A DNA stretch of 64,000 bases from Thermocrispum municipale DSM 44069 (lineage in GTDB: Bacteria > Actinomycetota > Actinomycetes > Mycobacteriales > Pseudonocardiaceae): positions 1-64,000 of the forward strand of contig NZ_ATYT01000005.1 of assembly GCF_000427825.1 (NCBI RefSeq), in the 5' to 3' direction. Under the pieces are notes generated by a model. It searched no databases, was not told where the DNA came from, and saw only the letters and a program-made list of their open reading frames with translations. The position numbers and the translations under genes were made by a program. Every line of letters begins with the position of its first letter. Positions within the stretch are counted from its first letter, which is position 1. Below are positions 15,531-23,580 of this stretch, in pieces.

Positions 15531-16756
15531 CGCACTCCACTCCCGAAGGCGTCGGTCCATGGCTGTCCGCCGGCTTCACCCGGGAACGGATAGGGGCGGT
15601 AGGTGAACCCGGGCGGGAGAATCACACCCGGATTGAGGTTCACGCTTTGCGGGCTCACCGAGATGTGCAGCCGTGAGTAGTGGCTGTTCCGGTCGTAGTT
15701 CGCCATCGCACTGCCCCAGGTGGAGAAATGCGCGGCGAGCTCAGGGGTGTACGGACGGAGGAACTCCAGCGCGGGCAGCAGGGCACCCACCGCGGAGTTC
15801 AGCCCGGTCACCGCCGGGTGCGCGCTGTCGAGCAGGGCTGGGGTGTTGTCCAGCAACAGATCCGCCGCGGCCAGCGTCGGACGCAGCTCACGGACCAACG
15901 GCCGCAGGTCTCGCAGCACCGGGGCGAGGTTGGCGGCCACACCGGGCAGCCGCTCGGTGGCCGGCCGGAGGTCGTCCAGCAACGGGGTGACCTTGTCCGC
16001 CACACCGGGCACACTGCCCAACGTCCGGTTCGCGGTGTCCAGCGTTCCCGGCAGCGCCGCCAGCGCGTCCGACAGCCGCTGGCGCTGCCCCGCGGTCTGC
16101 GCGGACAGGGTGGACAGACTGCTCACGATGTTGCGGAGGTCGCCGTCCCGCGCGGCCAGCGTCTGCACCATCGCGTTGACCCGGCTCACCATCTGCTTGA
16201 TCGCCGGACCATCGGTGCCGAGACCGCGCAGGACGTCCCCGAGCGCTGCCACCGCGGGCCCGCTGGCCTTCAGCGTCGATCGCAGATCCTGCTCATGCCC
16301 GGTGAGCGTGCCGTCCAGCCGCCGCACCAGCGAGGCCAACCGCGTCCGGGTCTCCGGGTCCAGCGCGGCCAGCACCTGGTCCAGCTCCATCGGCACCGGC
16401 ATATCGCCCTTGATCATCCCACCGGACGGAATCGCCGCGTTTTCCCGCGCGCCATCGGTAATCGTGACACGCCGCTCGCTGAGCAACGCTCGCCACGCCA
16501 CCTCCACCTTCGCGCCGTCGTGCAGCGGAGCGTGCTTGGAGTCCAACTCCAGCTCGACCCGCGCCTTGCCGTCCTGCACCCGGATCGAGGCGACCTTCCC
16601 GGCTTCGAAACCGTTCATCAGCACCGGGCTGCCCTGGACCACGTTCGTCGCCGAGGGCAGCAGCACGCTGACGCGATAATCCTCGGTGCCCAGCGACCAG
16701 GCAGCGGCGCCGAACAGGGCGAGCGCCGCCAGCGCGATGACCAACAACCGTCGCAT
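15527..16756 (-). CDS. MCE-family protein, first in the operon (MceA position)
   Basis: The 409-aa protein begins 'MRRLLVIALAALALFGAAAW', a signal-anchor, followed by an MCE domain ('SPVLMNGFEAGKVASIRV', 'ALLSERRVTITDG') and a long helical tail ending in the 'YTPELAAHFSTWGSAMANYD' block. It is the first MCE gene after the ATPase (4-nt gap), unlike the classical mycobacterial order where yrbE genes directly precede mceA and the ATPase is unlinked. Exact correspondence to MceA rather than another paralogue is inferred from position. Confidence 0.86.
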   Translation of the reverse strand: MRRLLVIALAALALFGAAAWSLGTEDYRVSVLLPSATNVVQGSPVLMNGFEAGKVASIRVQDGKARVELELDSKHAPLHDGAKVEVAWRALLSERRVTITDGARENAAIPSGGMIKGDMPVPMELDQVLAALDPETRTRLASLVRRLDGTLTGHEQDLRSTLKASGPAVAALGDVLRGLGTDGPAIKQMVSRVNAMVQTLAARDGDLRNIVSSLSTLSAQTAGQRQRLSDALAALPGTLDTANRTLGSVPGVADKVTPLLDDLRPATERLPGVAANLAPVLRDLRPLVRELRPTLAAADLLLDNTPALLDSAHPAVTGLNSAVGALLPALEFLRPYTPELAAHFSTWGSAMANYDRNSHYSRLHISVSPQSVNLNPGVILPPGFTYRPYPFPGEAGGQPWTDAFGSGVR

Positions 16757-16760
16757 CTGC

Positions 16761-17618
16761 TCAGTCCATTCCTAGCGGTCCGGCCGACTCCCCGGAAAGG
16801 AACTGCCGCACGAACGGGTCCTCGGAGGCGAAGGCCTCCTCCGCCTCGCCGTAGTGCACGACCTGGCCCTGCCAGATCACGCCCACGTAGTCGCTGACCT
16901 TGCGCGCGCTGCGAATGTCGTGTGTCACCACCAGATACGTGCCCTTGTGCCGCTCGTGCATCTCCAGGATCAGGTCGCACAACAGGCTGGTCCGTACCGG
17001 GTCGAGGCCGGAGTCCGGCTCGTCGAACAGCACGATGTCCGGGTTCATCACCAGCGCACGGGCGAACCCGGCTCGCTTGCGCATACCACCGGAGATCTCC
17101 GAGGGCGACTTGGTGATCGACTTCTCCAGCCCGACCTCGATGAGCCTGCTCATCACGATCTCGGCGATCTCGGACTCCGACATGCTGGTGTGCTTGCGCA
17201 GCGGGAAGGCGACGTTGTCGAACAGGTTCATCGACCCGAACAGCGCGCCGTCCTGGAACAACACACCGAACCGCTTGCGCAGCTCGTAGCGCTCCTGCTC
17301 GCTCACCCGCCAGATGTCCTTGCCGAAGACCAGCACCTCGCCGGCGTCCGGTTCGAGCAGCCCGACGAGATGCTTGATCAGCACGCTCTTCCCGGTACCC
17401 GAAGGACCGAGGACCGTGGTGATCGCGTCGTCGGCGAAGTCCAGGTTCATCCCCCGCAACACCTGGAAGTCGCCGAAGCTCTTGTGGACTCCGCGCACCT
17501 GCATGGAGTGCGCGGCGCCGTTCGAGGCCACGCCCTGATCCACCGGAAGCCGGCCAACGCTCGCCATGTGCGTTGTTGGCTCGCTGTGGTCCTGACTGGA
17601 ACTCGTGGTCACTTTCAT
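16761..17618 (-). CDS. mkl: ABC-transporter ATPase of the Mce importer (Mkl/MceG type)
   Basis: The 285-aa protein has Walker A 'GPSGTGKS', Q-loop 'FQDGALFGSM', signature 'EISGGMRKR', Walker B 'IVLFDEPDSGLD' and H-loop 'VVTHD'. The SGGMRKR signature and F-Q-D-G-A-L-F Q-loop are hallmarks of the MlaF/MceG group. It powers lipid uptake through the two YrbE permeases. The start chosen is ATG 17618 with GGAG about 10 nt upstream; its first 35 residues are a variable lead. A dedicated ATPase inside a mce operon means this importer need not share the single housekeeping MceG that mycobacterial mce loci depend on. Confidence 0.92.
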   Translation of the reverse strand: MKVTTSSSQDHSEPTTHMASVGRLPVDQGVASNGAAHSMQVRGVHKSFGDFQVLRGMNLDFADDAITTVLGPSGTGKSVLIKHLVGLLEPDAGEVLVFGKDIWRVSEQERYELRKRFGVLFQDGALFGSMNLFDNVAFPLRKHTSMSESEIAEIVMSRLIEVGLEKSITKSPSEISGGMRKRAGFARALVMNPDIVLFDEPDSGLDPVRTSLLCDLILEMHERHKGTYLVVTHDIRSARKVSDYVGVIWQGQVVHYGEAEEAFASEDPFVRQFLSGESAGPLGMD

Positions 17619-17632
17619 GCTCGTACCACTCC

Positions 17633-18505
17633 CTAGTTCGCGATCGGGGCGTTGGGATCGAGGCCCCAGAACAACTGCGTGAGCAGGGTGCTCACGACGT
17701 GCACCATGACCATGTTCACCATCATCGATTTCGCGGTGTTGGTGCCGACGCCGACCGGGCCGCCTCGCGCGTTGTAGCCGTAGTAGCAACTGACAAAAAT
17801 GATCACCGTTCCCATGGCCATCACTTTCGCGAGCACCATCAGGAAGTCGACCGGGCTCTGGTAGAGCCAGAAGATGTAGTTGTAGCCACCTGGTGACACG
17901 ACCTGCAGTTGCAGTACGGTGACGAGGTATTCGGAGATGTAGAGCATGCCCAGCCCAATGGTGTACAGGAAGGGCATGGCGATCCAGGTGGCGAGAATGC
18001 GAGTGCCGACCAGATAACTGCGCGAGTTGATGCCCATGACCTCCATCGCGTCGATCTCGTCGGTAATGCGCATCGACCCGATTTCCGCGACCAGGCCGCA
18101 GCCGACCTTCGCGGAGAGGATGTATCCCCACATGTACGGGGACATCTCCCGGAAACCGCAGTAGACGTTGAAGATGCCGGAGTACAGCGGTGCGCCGATC
18201 TGCTTGAGCGTGTAGCTCGCCTCGACCGCGCACACCGACCCCATCACGAACTGCATCGCCCAGATGATCAAGCCACTGGAGATGATCAGGGTGGCGGCCT
18301 GGCGTAGCACCTCGCCGGCGTAGTGCCGCACGTGGGGAAGCTGGCGGACGGTTCTGGCGGAGAACTGGGCGATCTCGCCACCGGTGGCGAAACTCTGGTG
18401 GATCTTCGCGCCGATCACGCCGGGCGTGACGACGAGATCCCGCGGCTGGGGAGCGCCGCTGCCCTTCGAATGTCGCCCCTGCTCCGGGCGGAGAACGCCA
18501 GTCAT
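17633..18505 (-). CDS. YrbE/MlaE-family permease, second copy (YrbEB position)
   Basis: The 290-aa integral membrane protein has five or six helices and the MlaE signature 'AKVGCGLVAEIGSMRITDEI' followed by D-A-M-E-V-M-G, the coupling helix that meets the ATPase. It forms the transmembrane core of the Mce importer with its neighbour. ATG at 18505 is preceded by GAGG at 5 nt. It sits 18 nt after the first permease gene and 14 nt before the ATPase gene. Confidence 0.92.
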   Translation of the reverse strand: MTGVLRPEQGRHSKGSGAPQPRDLVVTPGVIGAKIHQSFATGGEIAQFSARTVRQLPHVRHYAGEVLRQAATLIISSGLIIWAMQFVMGSVCAVEASYTLKQIGAPLYSGIFNVYCGFREMSPYMWGYILSAKVGCGLVAEIGSMRITDEIDAMEVMGINSRSYLVGTRILATWIAMPFLYTIGLGMLYISEYLVTVLQLQVVSPGGYNYIFWLYQSPVDFLMVLAKVMAMGTVIIFVSCYYGYNARGGPVGVGTNTAKSMMVNMVMVHVVSTLLTQLFWGLDPNAPIAN

Positions 18506-18523
18506 CTGCGCCTCATTTCAGAA

Positions 18524-19384
18524 TCACTTGTAGACGTGCATGTCGGGGTTCAAACCGAGCAGGATCGTGGTGAACACCCAGTTGAACACCCAGATCGCGG
18601 CGAAGGAGATCACCACGGCCTGGTTGACCGCGCGGCCGACGCCGCTCGGCCCGCCCTCTGCCCGGAAACCCTTGTAGCCGCAAACCACGCCGATGATCAG
18701 CCCGAAGACCGTCGTCTTCACCACGCTGCCCCAGATATCGGTGACGGTGGCGTTGTCGAAGAAGCTGTTCACGAAGGCCGCGGCACTCGCGTCGAACACG
18801 AACACCGCGGCGACGAACCCGCCGATGACACCGAAGACCAGGGCGACCAGGTCCATCAACCCGGTCATGAGGGTCACCGCGATCACCCGCGGCAGGATCA
18901 GCGTGCGCACCGGATCGACGCCGAGCACCTCCATCGCGTCGATCTCCTCACGAATGCGCCGGGCACCGAGGTCGGCGGTCATCGCGGTACCCACCACACC
19001 GGCGATCACCATCGCGTTGATCCACGGCGCGAACTCGCGGACGCTGGCCATGATGAAGAAGGAGCCCAGCCGTTCCGGCACCCCGAACAGGTTGATGATG
19101 TTTCCGCCCTGCAGGCCCGGCGCGCCGAAGCCGAACGCGATGGTGGCCACCATCATCGGCAGCCAGCACAGCTTGAGGATCTGGAACATCTGGTCCCGCA
19201 CCTCGCCCCAGTAGCCGACCGGCCGGCGCACGGCCATCGCCAGTACCCGGCCACCGAGCTGGGTCATCTCACCGGCCTGCCGAAACGGGCGGGCCAGCCA
19301 GGCCAGTTGCCTGGTCACCGGCTTCGACCCGTTGGGCCGTCCCGGGGGCTGTGCCGGCTGCACCGCCGCGCCGCCGCTACTCAT
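18524..19384 (-). CDS. YrbE/MlaE-family permease, first copy (YrbEA position)
   Basis: The 286-aa membrane protein has the MlaE signature 'AMTADLGARRIREEIDAMEV' followed by L-G-V-D-P, and C-terminal 'GYKGFRAEGGPSGVG'. A Pro/Gly-rich cytoplasmic lead of about 25 residues precedes the first helices. The start ATG at 19384 lies inside the stop region of the upstream membrane-protein gene (8-nt overlap ATGAGTAG), which supports this start and coupling over a longer in-frame alternative. Confidence 0.91.
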   Translation of the reverse strand: MSSGGAAVQPAQPPGRPNGSKPVTRQLAWLARPFRQAGEMTQLGGRVLAMAVRRPVGYWGEVRDQMFQILKLCWLPMMVATIAFGFGAPGLQGGNIINLFGVPERLGSFFIMASVREFAPWINAMVIAGVVGTAMTADLGARRIREEIDAMEVLGVDPVRTLILPRVIAVTLMTGLMDLVALVFGVIGGFVAAVFVFDASAAAFVNSFFDNATVTDIWGSVVKTTVFGLIIGVVCGYKGFRAEGGPSGVGRAVNQAVVISFAAIWVFNWVFTTILLGLNPDMHVYK

Positions 19385-19817
19385 CCGCCCCACCCGTCCT
19401 CGACGACCGGCGGCGGACAAAGCCGGTGAGCGCGCCGGCGAGCACCGCCACCGCGAGCGTGCACCCGATCTGCACCAGGGACCGGCCAGCGGGCTGCAGT
19501 AGCACCAGCGGCAGGATCAGCAGGTACGCGCCGACCGCGGAAACCATGCCGAACCAACGAGGATCGGCCGAGCTTCCCGGCTTCCACGCGGCCACCACGA
19601 AGGCCGCGATCGCGGTAACCGCCAGCCAGACCGAACCCAGTACCGGCAGGTACACCGCGGCCACCGGGGCCGCCAGGCCACCGAGCAGCAGGACCACGAA
19701 CCCGCGCCAGGCGCCGCGCACCGCGCCCGCCGGATCGAACTTGCCCAGCCAACCGACCGGACCACGCGAACTCCGCCCGGAAGCGGACGCGCTCAGCGAA
19801 ACCTGAGAAAGACGCAT
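19377..19817 (-). CDS. Small four-helix membrane protein at the head of the mce genes, function unknown
   Basis: The 146-aa protein has four predicted helices: 'FVVLLLGGLAAPVAAVYLPV', 'VWLAVTAIAAFVVAAW', 'VSAVGAYLLILPLVLLQ' and 'LVQIGCTLAVAVLAGALTG'. It has a short basic end and no enzymatic motif. It lies 4 nt after the ECF sigma gene and overlaps the first permease by 8 nt. Possible roles are a membrane-bound regulator of that sigma factor or an accessory Mce subunit. It has no zinc-binding H-x3-C-x2-C anti-sigma motif. Confidence 0.7.
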   Translation of the reverse strand: MRLSQVSLSASASGRSSRGPVGWLGKFDPAGAVRGAWRGFVVLLLGGLAAPVAAVYLPVLGSVWLAVTAIAAFVVAAWKPGSSADPRWFGMVSAVGAYLLILPLVLLQPAGRSLVQIGCTLAVAVLAGALTGFVRRRSSRTGGADE

Positions 19818-19821
19818 ACCC

Positions 19822-20520
19822 TCACCTGATCCCTTTCGCGAAGAGGCGGCTGGTGACCCGCGTGCCGGTCGGCGAACGAGGCTGGATGATGAGCTCGGCC
19901 AGCCGGCGGACCGCCCGGTGCTGCAGGGCCCGGACCGAGCGCACATCGCGCCGCATGATGGCGGCGGTTTCGGCCACCGAGCGGTCCTCGTAGAACCGCA
20001 GGAAAATGCATTCCCGTTGCGAGGTGGTGAGCTGCTCGATACTCGCGCGCAGCTCCGAGCCGACCGCCCTGGCCAGCACCGTCTGCTCCGTGCTGTCCGC
20101 GAGGATGTTCGCCGGTTCCACGTCATCGCTGACCAGCTCGTAGCGGAAGTAGCCGGAACGCTGATAATCGGTCGTCACGTTCCGCGCGATGGTGATGATC
20201 CACGCCTGCACATCATGGCCACGGAACTCCACGGACTCGATCCGGCGGAGCAGGCGCACAAATGTCTCACTGGTCAGGTCCTCGGCCAGGGGAACGTTCC
20301 GCACGCGTTTGAGGACATAGGAGTACACGAAACCGTAATTGTTGTCGTACAGCCGGCCCAACGCCTCGGCATCGCCACCCTGCGCCCGCTTCACCAGCTT
20401 CCAGTCGTCATTTCGCGACCACAGTGCGGCCGTGGCCGCCGATTCACCCGCGGCGGTGTCCAAACACATTGCCACCACGGCCGAGTCCGCACGCTTACCG
20501 AGATCGGCGCTTCTCACCAT
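19822..20520 (-). CDS. ECF-type RNA polymerase sigma factor
   Basis: The 232-aa protein has region 2 at about 55-125 ('RLYDNNYGFVYSYVLKRV', 'AEDLTSETFVRLLRR', 'AWIITIARNVTTDYQRS') and region 4 at about 160-215 ('LTTSQRECIFLRFYEDRSVA', 'RSVRALQHRAVRRLAEL'). The spacing and absence of region 3 mark it as an ECF sigma. The N-terminal 40 residues are a non-conserved extension. It lies between catabolic and mce genes on the same strand, so it probably controls this locus. ATG 20520 has only a weak GGA upstream; a shorter start at the internal MCLDTA is possible. Confidence 0.88.
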   Translation of the reverse strand: MVRSADLGKRADSAVVAMCLDTAAGESAATAALWSRNDDWKLVKRAQGGDAEALGRLYDNNYGFVYSYVLKRVRNVPLAEDLTSETFVRLLRRIESVEFRGHDVQAWIITIARNVTTDYQRSGYFRYELVSDDVEPANILADSTEQTVLARAVGSELRASIEQLTTSQRECIFLRFYEDRSVAETAAIMRRDVRSVRALQHRAVRRLAELIIQPRSPTGTRVTSRLFAKGIR

Positions 20521-20557
20521 TGAGATCCATTCCGCTTGCCGAGTCGAACCGCGCGGT

Positions 20558-20983
20558 TCAGGCCCGCTTGTCGTCCAGTACGCGGGGTTCCAGTTCGATG
20601 AGCTTGGCGATGATGTAGTTGAACTGCGGAATGTTCTTCATCATCGGGCCCATCTTGCCCTTCACGGAGATCTTCTTGCTGACCAACGCGATGTTCACGC
20701 TCAGCTCGCCGGTCACGAGCATCCGCTCCCAGCTCTTGCTGTCCCCGGTGAGCACGAACTCGCTGTACGGCGCCTCGGACACGTCATTGAACTCGGTGAC
20801 GCCCGACATCACGCCCTCGGTGAAGTTCATCCGAATGACCAGCGGCAGCTCCCCGGTGTAGACGTGGGTCATCGCGAAGGTCATCTTCCTGGCTTTCTTG
20901 AGCCAGACCGGGTCGTTGTTGAGCGCCTCCGCGAGCGCGTCGTAGAGCTCGCGAGTACCGAAGGTGGGCCTGCTGACCGTCAT
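20558..20983 (-). CDS. SCP2 sterol-carrier domain protein
   Basis: The 141-aa protein resembles a stand-alone SCP2 lipid-binding domain: 'VIRMNFTEGVMSGVTEFND', 'SEFVLTGDSKSWERMLVTGE' and 'GKMGPMMKNIPQFNYIIAKL', with the typical K-x-x-x-G-x-M-G ligand-tunnel segment. SCP2 domains carry acyl-CoAs, sterols and other hydrophobic molecules. Placed between the ring dioxygenase genes and the Mce importer, it may hand substrate from the permease to the enzymes. ATG 20983 has AAAGGA 6 nt upstream. Confidence 0.8.
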   Translation of the reverse strand: MTVSRPTFGTRELYDALAEALNNDPVWLKKARKMTFAMTHVYTGELPLVIRMNFTEGVMSGVTEFNDVSEAPYSEFVLTGDSKSWERMLVTGELSVNIALVSKKISVKGKMGPMMKNIPQFNYIIAKLIELEPRVLDDKRA

Positions 20984-21020
20984 TGGAATTCCTTTCCCTG
21001 AAACTGCGGAGTACCACGCC

Positions 21021-21833
21021 CTACAGATCGTTTCCGCCGGCGATTTCGGCGAGACCGCGCACGCCCATACCGCCGTCGCAGTTGATGATCACGCCGGTCG
21101 ATGCCGAGGAATTGGTCTTCGATGCCAGCAAGACATAGTTCCCGGCGTAGTCGGCGGCCTCCGGAAGCTGTTGCAACACAGTGCACTGCTTGACCAGGTC
21201 GGCGAGCGGAACCGAGGCGATGCTGGTGTCACCGAGTCCCAGCGAACCGGGGCCACGCAGGTCGGTCAGCATGCCTCCCGGCGCCACACCGTTGACCCGG
21301 ATCTTGGGGCCGAGTTCGAAGGCCAGTTCCTTGATCAGCCCGACCACAGCGTGCTTGGACGCGGTGTAGAGCGGACCGCCACCGCCAGGGTAGAAACCGG
21401 CGTTGGAAACGGTGAAGATGATCGAACCGCCGGTGGCGGCCAGTGCGCGGGCAGCCGCCCTGGCACCGAGCAGGTAGCCCTTGACATTGACGTGGAACAT
21501 CTCGTCGAACAGCCGATCCATGGTCTCCTCGGGCAGATCGACCAGCTTGGTCGAGAAGTCCCAGATCGCCGCGTTGCCGATGAAGGTGTCGAGCTTGCCG
21601 AAGCGCGCCACGGTCTCGCCGACGACGCGGACGTTGTCGGCGTAGCTGGTCACGTCTCCCTGGATACCGACGACGGCGTCACCGAGGTCGGCTTCGAGCT
21701 TGGCGAGCTTCTCCGCCGACTTCTCCAGCACACCGACCCGCGCGCCTTCGTTGAGGAATCGCTCGACCACCGCCCGGCCCAGCCCGGAACCACCGCCGGT
21801 GACGATCGCGACATCGCCTTGCAACCAACCCAT
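21021..21833 (-). CDS. bphB: cis-2,3-dihydrodiol dehydrogenase (SDR, BphB type)
   Basis: The 270-aa short-chain dehydrogenase has the NAD site 'TGGGSGLGR', 'NAAIWDF' in the NAG position, the Ser of 'IFTVSNAGF', and catalytic 'YTASKHA' (Y-x-x-x-K). The 'NAAIWD' and 'GFYPGGGGPLYTASKHA' phrases are characteristic of dihydrobiphenyl/dihydrotoluene-diol dehydrogenases. It rearomatises the cis-dihydrodiol made by the dioxygenase to a catechol with NAD+. ATG 21833. It lies 31 nt after the ferredoxin-reductase gene and completes the A-B-C-D set in this operon. Confidence 0.85.
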   Translation of the reverse strand: MGWLQGDVAIVTGGGSGLGRAVVERFLNEGARVGVLEKSAEKLAKLEADLGDAVVGIQGDVTSYADNVRVVGETVARFGKLDTFIGNAAIWDFSTKLVDLPEETMDRLFDEMFHVNVKGYLLGARAAARALAATGGSIIFTVSNAGFYPGGGGPLYTASKHAVVGLIKELAFELGPKIRVNGVAPGGMLTDLRGPGSLGLGDTSIASVPLADLVKQCTVLQQLPEAADYAGNYVLLASKTNSSASTGVIINCDGGMGVRGLAEIAGGNDL

Positions 21834-21864
21834 GTCTGACCTCTTGTCGTTTGTGTCTGGCCTG

Positions 21865-23127
21865 TCAGGCTTCCCCCGCCGGCACCGCGGTTTCCGCGCT
21901 GCTGATGGCCAACCGGATATCGATCGACTCGTCCCGGACGGCTTGCTCGTCGACGAACACCGTCCCCGCCAGCGCGCGCAGCAGCGCCCGCAACTCACGC
22001 CGCCGGTTCACCGCCACCGCGCCCTGCACGCGTCCCCGCTCGGAGAACACCCACAACGCACCGTCGGGGCCGTCCGGATCTCCCCGGCGCACCACCTGCG
22101 TGCCGAGCATCGGCAATCCGGCGATCTCCCAGCGGTTTCCGTGCTGCTCGGTCCATGCCCAGGGGATCTCGTCGTAGGGGTCGGCATGGCCGAGCATCGC
22201 CTCGACCGCGTTCGCGGCCTGGTTCTGCGCGTTCTGCCAGTGCTCGACGCGAAGGCGGCGGGCGAAGGCCCGGCTGGGGAACCGGGCCAGGTCGCCGGCC
22301 GCGAAGACCTCCGGAATCGAGGTGCGGCTCGACGAGTCGACGACCACGCCGTCGTCGACCGTGATCCCGGCACCGGCAGCCAGGTCGACCACCGGTTCGG
22401 AACCGATGCCGACCACCACCGCGCCGGCGGGCAGCACGGTTCCGTCCGCGACCTCGACGGACTCCACCCGGTCGAAGCCGTTGATCGACTTCAGCGGTGA
22501 CCTGGCCAGGACCCGCACCCCACTGTCGCGATGCCGGTTGAGCAGCCAGTGCGCGGCCTCTTGTCCGAGAGCCGGCCGCATCGGCAGGTCACCGGCCATC
22601 AGCAGGGTGACATCGGCGCCCTGCCCGGCCAGCGTGGACGCCAGCTCCGAACCGATGAAGCCCTCGCCGACCACCACCACCGGCACGCCACGCCGGATCA
22701 CCTCCCGCAACGCCATGGCGTGCTCCAGGTCCCGCAGGTAGTGGACCCCGCTCAGCCACTCGCCGGGCACGCCGGCGAGCCGGGGCCGCACTCCCATGCA
22801 CAGCAGGACACGATCGGCCTCCACCCGTTCGCCGCCGGCCAGCTCGACCGCCCGCTCGGCCGGGTGCAGCCGGATCGCCGCACCCCCGAGCACCAGGTCG
22901 ATGTCCCGCTCCGCGTAGGCCTGTTCCGGATGCACCAGCAGCCGCTCCGGCGGCAGGTCGCCACCAAGGAAGTCCTTCGACAGCGGCGGTCGCTCGTAGG
23001 GCAGGTGCGTTTCCGCGCCGATCAGCCGAATCCGGCCGGAGAACCCACGCTCCCGCAGGGTGATCGCCGCGCTCGCCCCGGCCAGTCCCGCGCCGATGAT
23101 GGCGACCGAGTCGAAGGGGCCCGTCAT
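21865..23127 (-). CDS. bphA4: Ferredoxin reductase component of the ring-hydroxylating dioxygenase (BphA4 type)
   Basis: The 420-aa FAD/NAD(P) disulphide-fold oxidoreductase has FAD-binding 'VAIIGAGLAGASAAITLRE' (8-26), 'YERPPLSKDFL', NAD-binding 'VVVVGEGFIGSELASTLAGQ', and 'VFAAGDLARFPS' contacting FAD. This is the rubredoxin/ferredoxin reductase group that passes electrons from NADH to the Rieske ferredoxin. The NAD motif reads G-E-G-F-I-G, normal for this family. ATG 23127 overlaps the ferredoxin stop (ATGA), pairing the two redox partners. Confidence 0.88.
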   Translation of the reverse strand: MTGPFDSVAIIGAGLAGASAAITLRERGFSGRIRLIGAETHLPYERPPLSKDFLGGDLPPERLLVHPEQAYAERDIDLVLGGAAIRLHPAERAVELAGGERVEADRVLLCMGVRPRLAGVPGEWLSGVHYLRDLEHAMALREVIRRGVPVVVVGEGFIGSELASTLAGQGADVTLLMAGDLPMRPALGQEAAHWLLNRHRDSGVRVLARSPLKSINGFDRVESVEVADGTVLPAGAVVVGIGSEPVVDLAAGAGITVDDGVVVDSSSRTSIPEVFAAGDLARFPSRAFARRLRVEHWQNAQNQAANAVEAMLGHADPYDEIPWAWTEQHGNRWEIAGLPMLGTQVVRRGDPDGPDGALWVFSERGRVQGAVAVNRRRELRALLRALAGTVFVDEQAVRDESIDIRLAISSAETAVPAGEA

Positions 23128-23495
23128 GACACGTTCCTCGCCCCACCGTCCGCCAGCTGTGGTGCGGTGCCGACCAGGACGACCACATTGCCGTCCCGGA
23201 TCTCCACCGCATGCGTCCGCACCGGCTTGCTGGCCGGCAGCGAGCAGGGCCTTCCCGTGCGAAGGTCGAAACGGGACACATGCCACGGACACTCGACCAG
23301 GTGCCCCTCCAGGTCGCCCTCGCTCAGCGAGGCGTCCGCATGTGAGCACGTGTCGTCGATCGCGTAGAAGACACCGTCCACATTGAACACCGCGATCGGC
23401 CGTTCGGCGTCGACTTTCCGTACCTGCCCGGGAGGCAGCTCATCCACCGCGCAGACCAGCAGGGTTTGCGAACCGGAGGGGACGGTCGAGCTCAT
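23124..23495 (-). CDS. bphA3: Rieske [2Fe-2S] ferredoxin component of the dioxygenase (BphA3 type)
   Basis: The 123-aa protein has cluster ligands C50-x-H52 ('DDTCSHADASLSEG') and C69-x2-H72 ('VECPWHVSRFDLRTG'), the spacing of biphenyl/toluene-dioxygenase ferredoxins. It shuttles electrons from the reductase to the terminal oxygenase. The ATG at 23495 with AAAGGTG upstream is preferred over an in-frame start five codons earlier. The C-terminal 15 residues are a non-conserved tail overlapping the reductase start. Confidence 0.9.
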   Translation of the reverse strand: MSSTVPSGSQTLLVCAVDELPPGQVRKVDAERPIAVFNVDGVFYAIDDTCSHADASLSEGDLEGHLVECPWHVSRFDLRTGRPCSLPASKPVRTHAVEIRDGNVVVLVGTAPQLADGGARNVS

Positions 23496-23580
23496 CACTA
23501 CACCTTTCACGTAGCGCAGCAGTCATCGAGCGGTTTGCTGCCGGGAGAACGTCGTACTGCGCGGGAGTGCCTGTCCGCGG

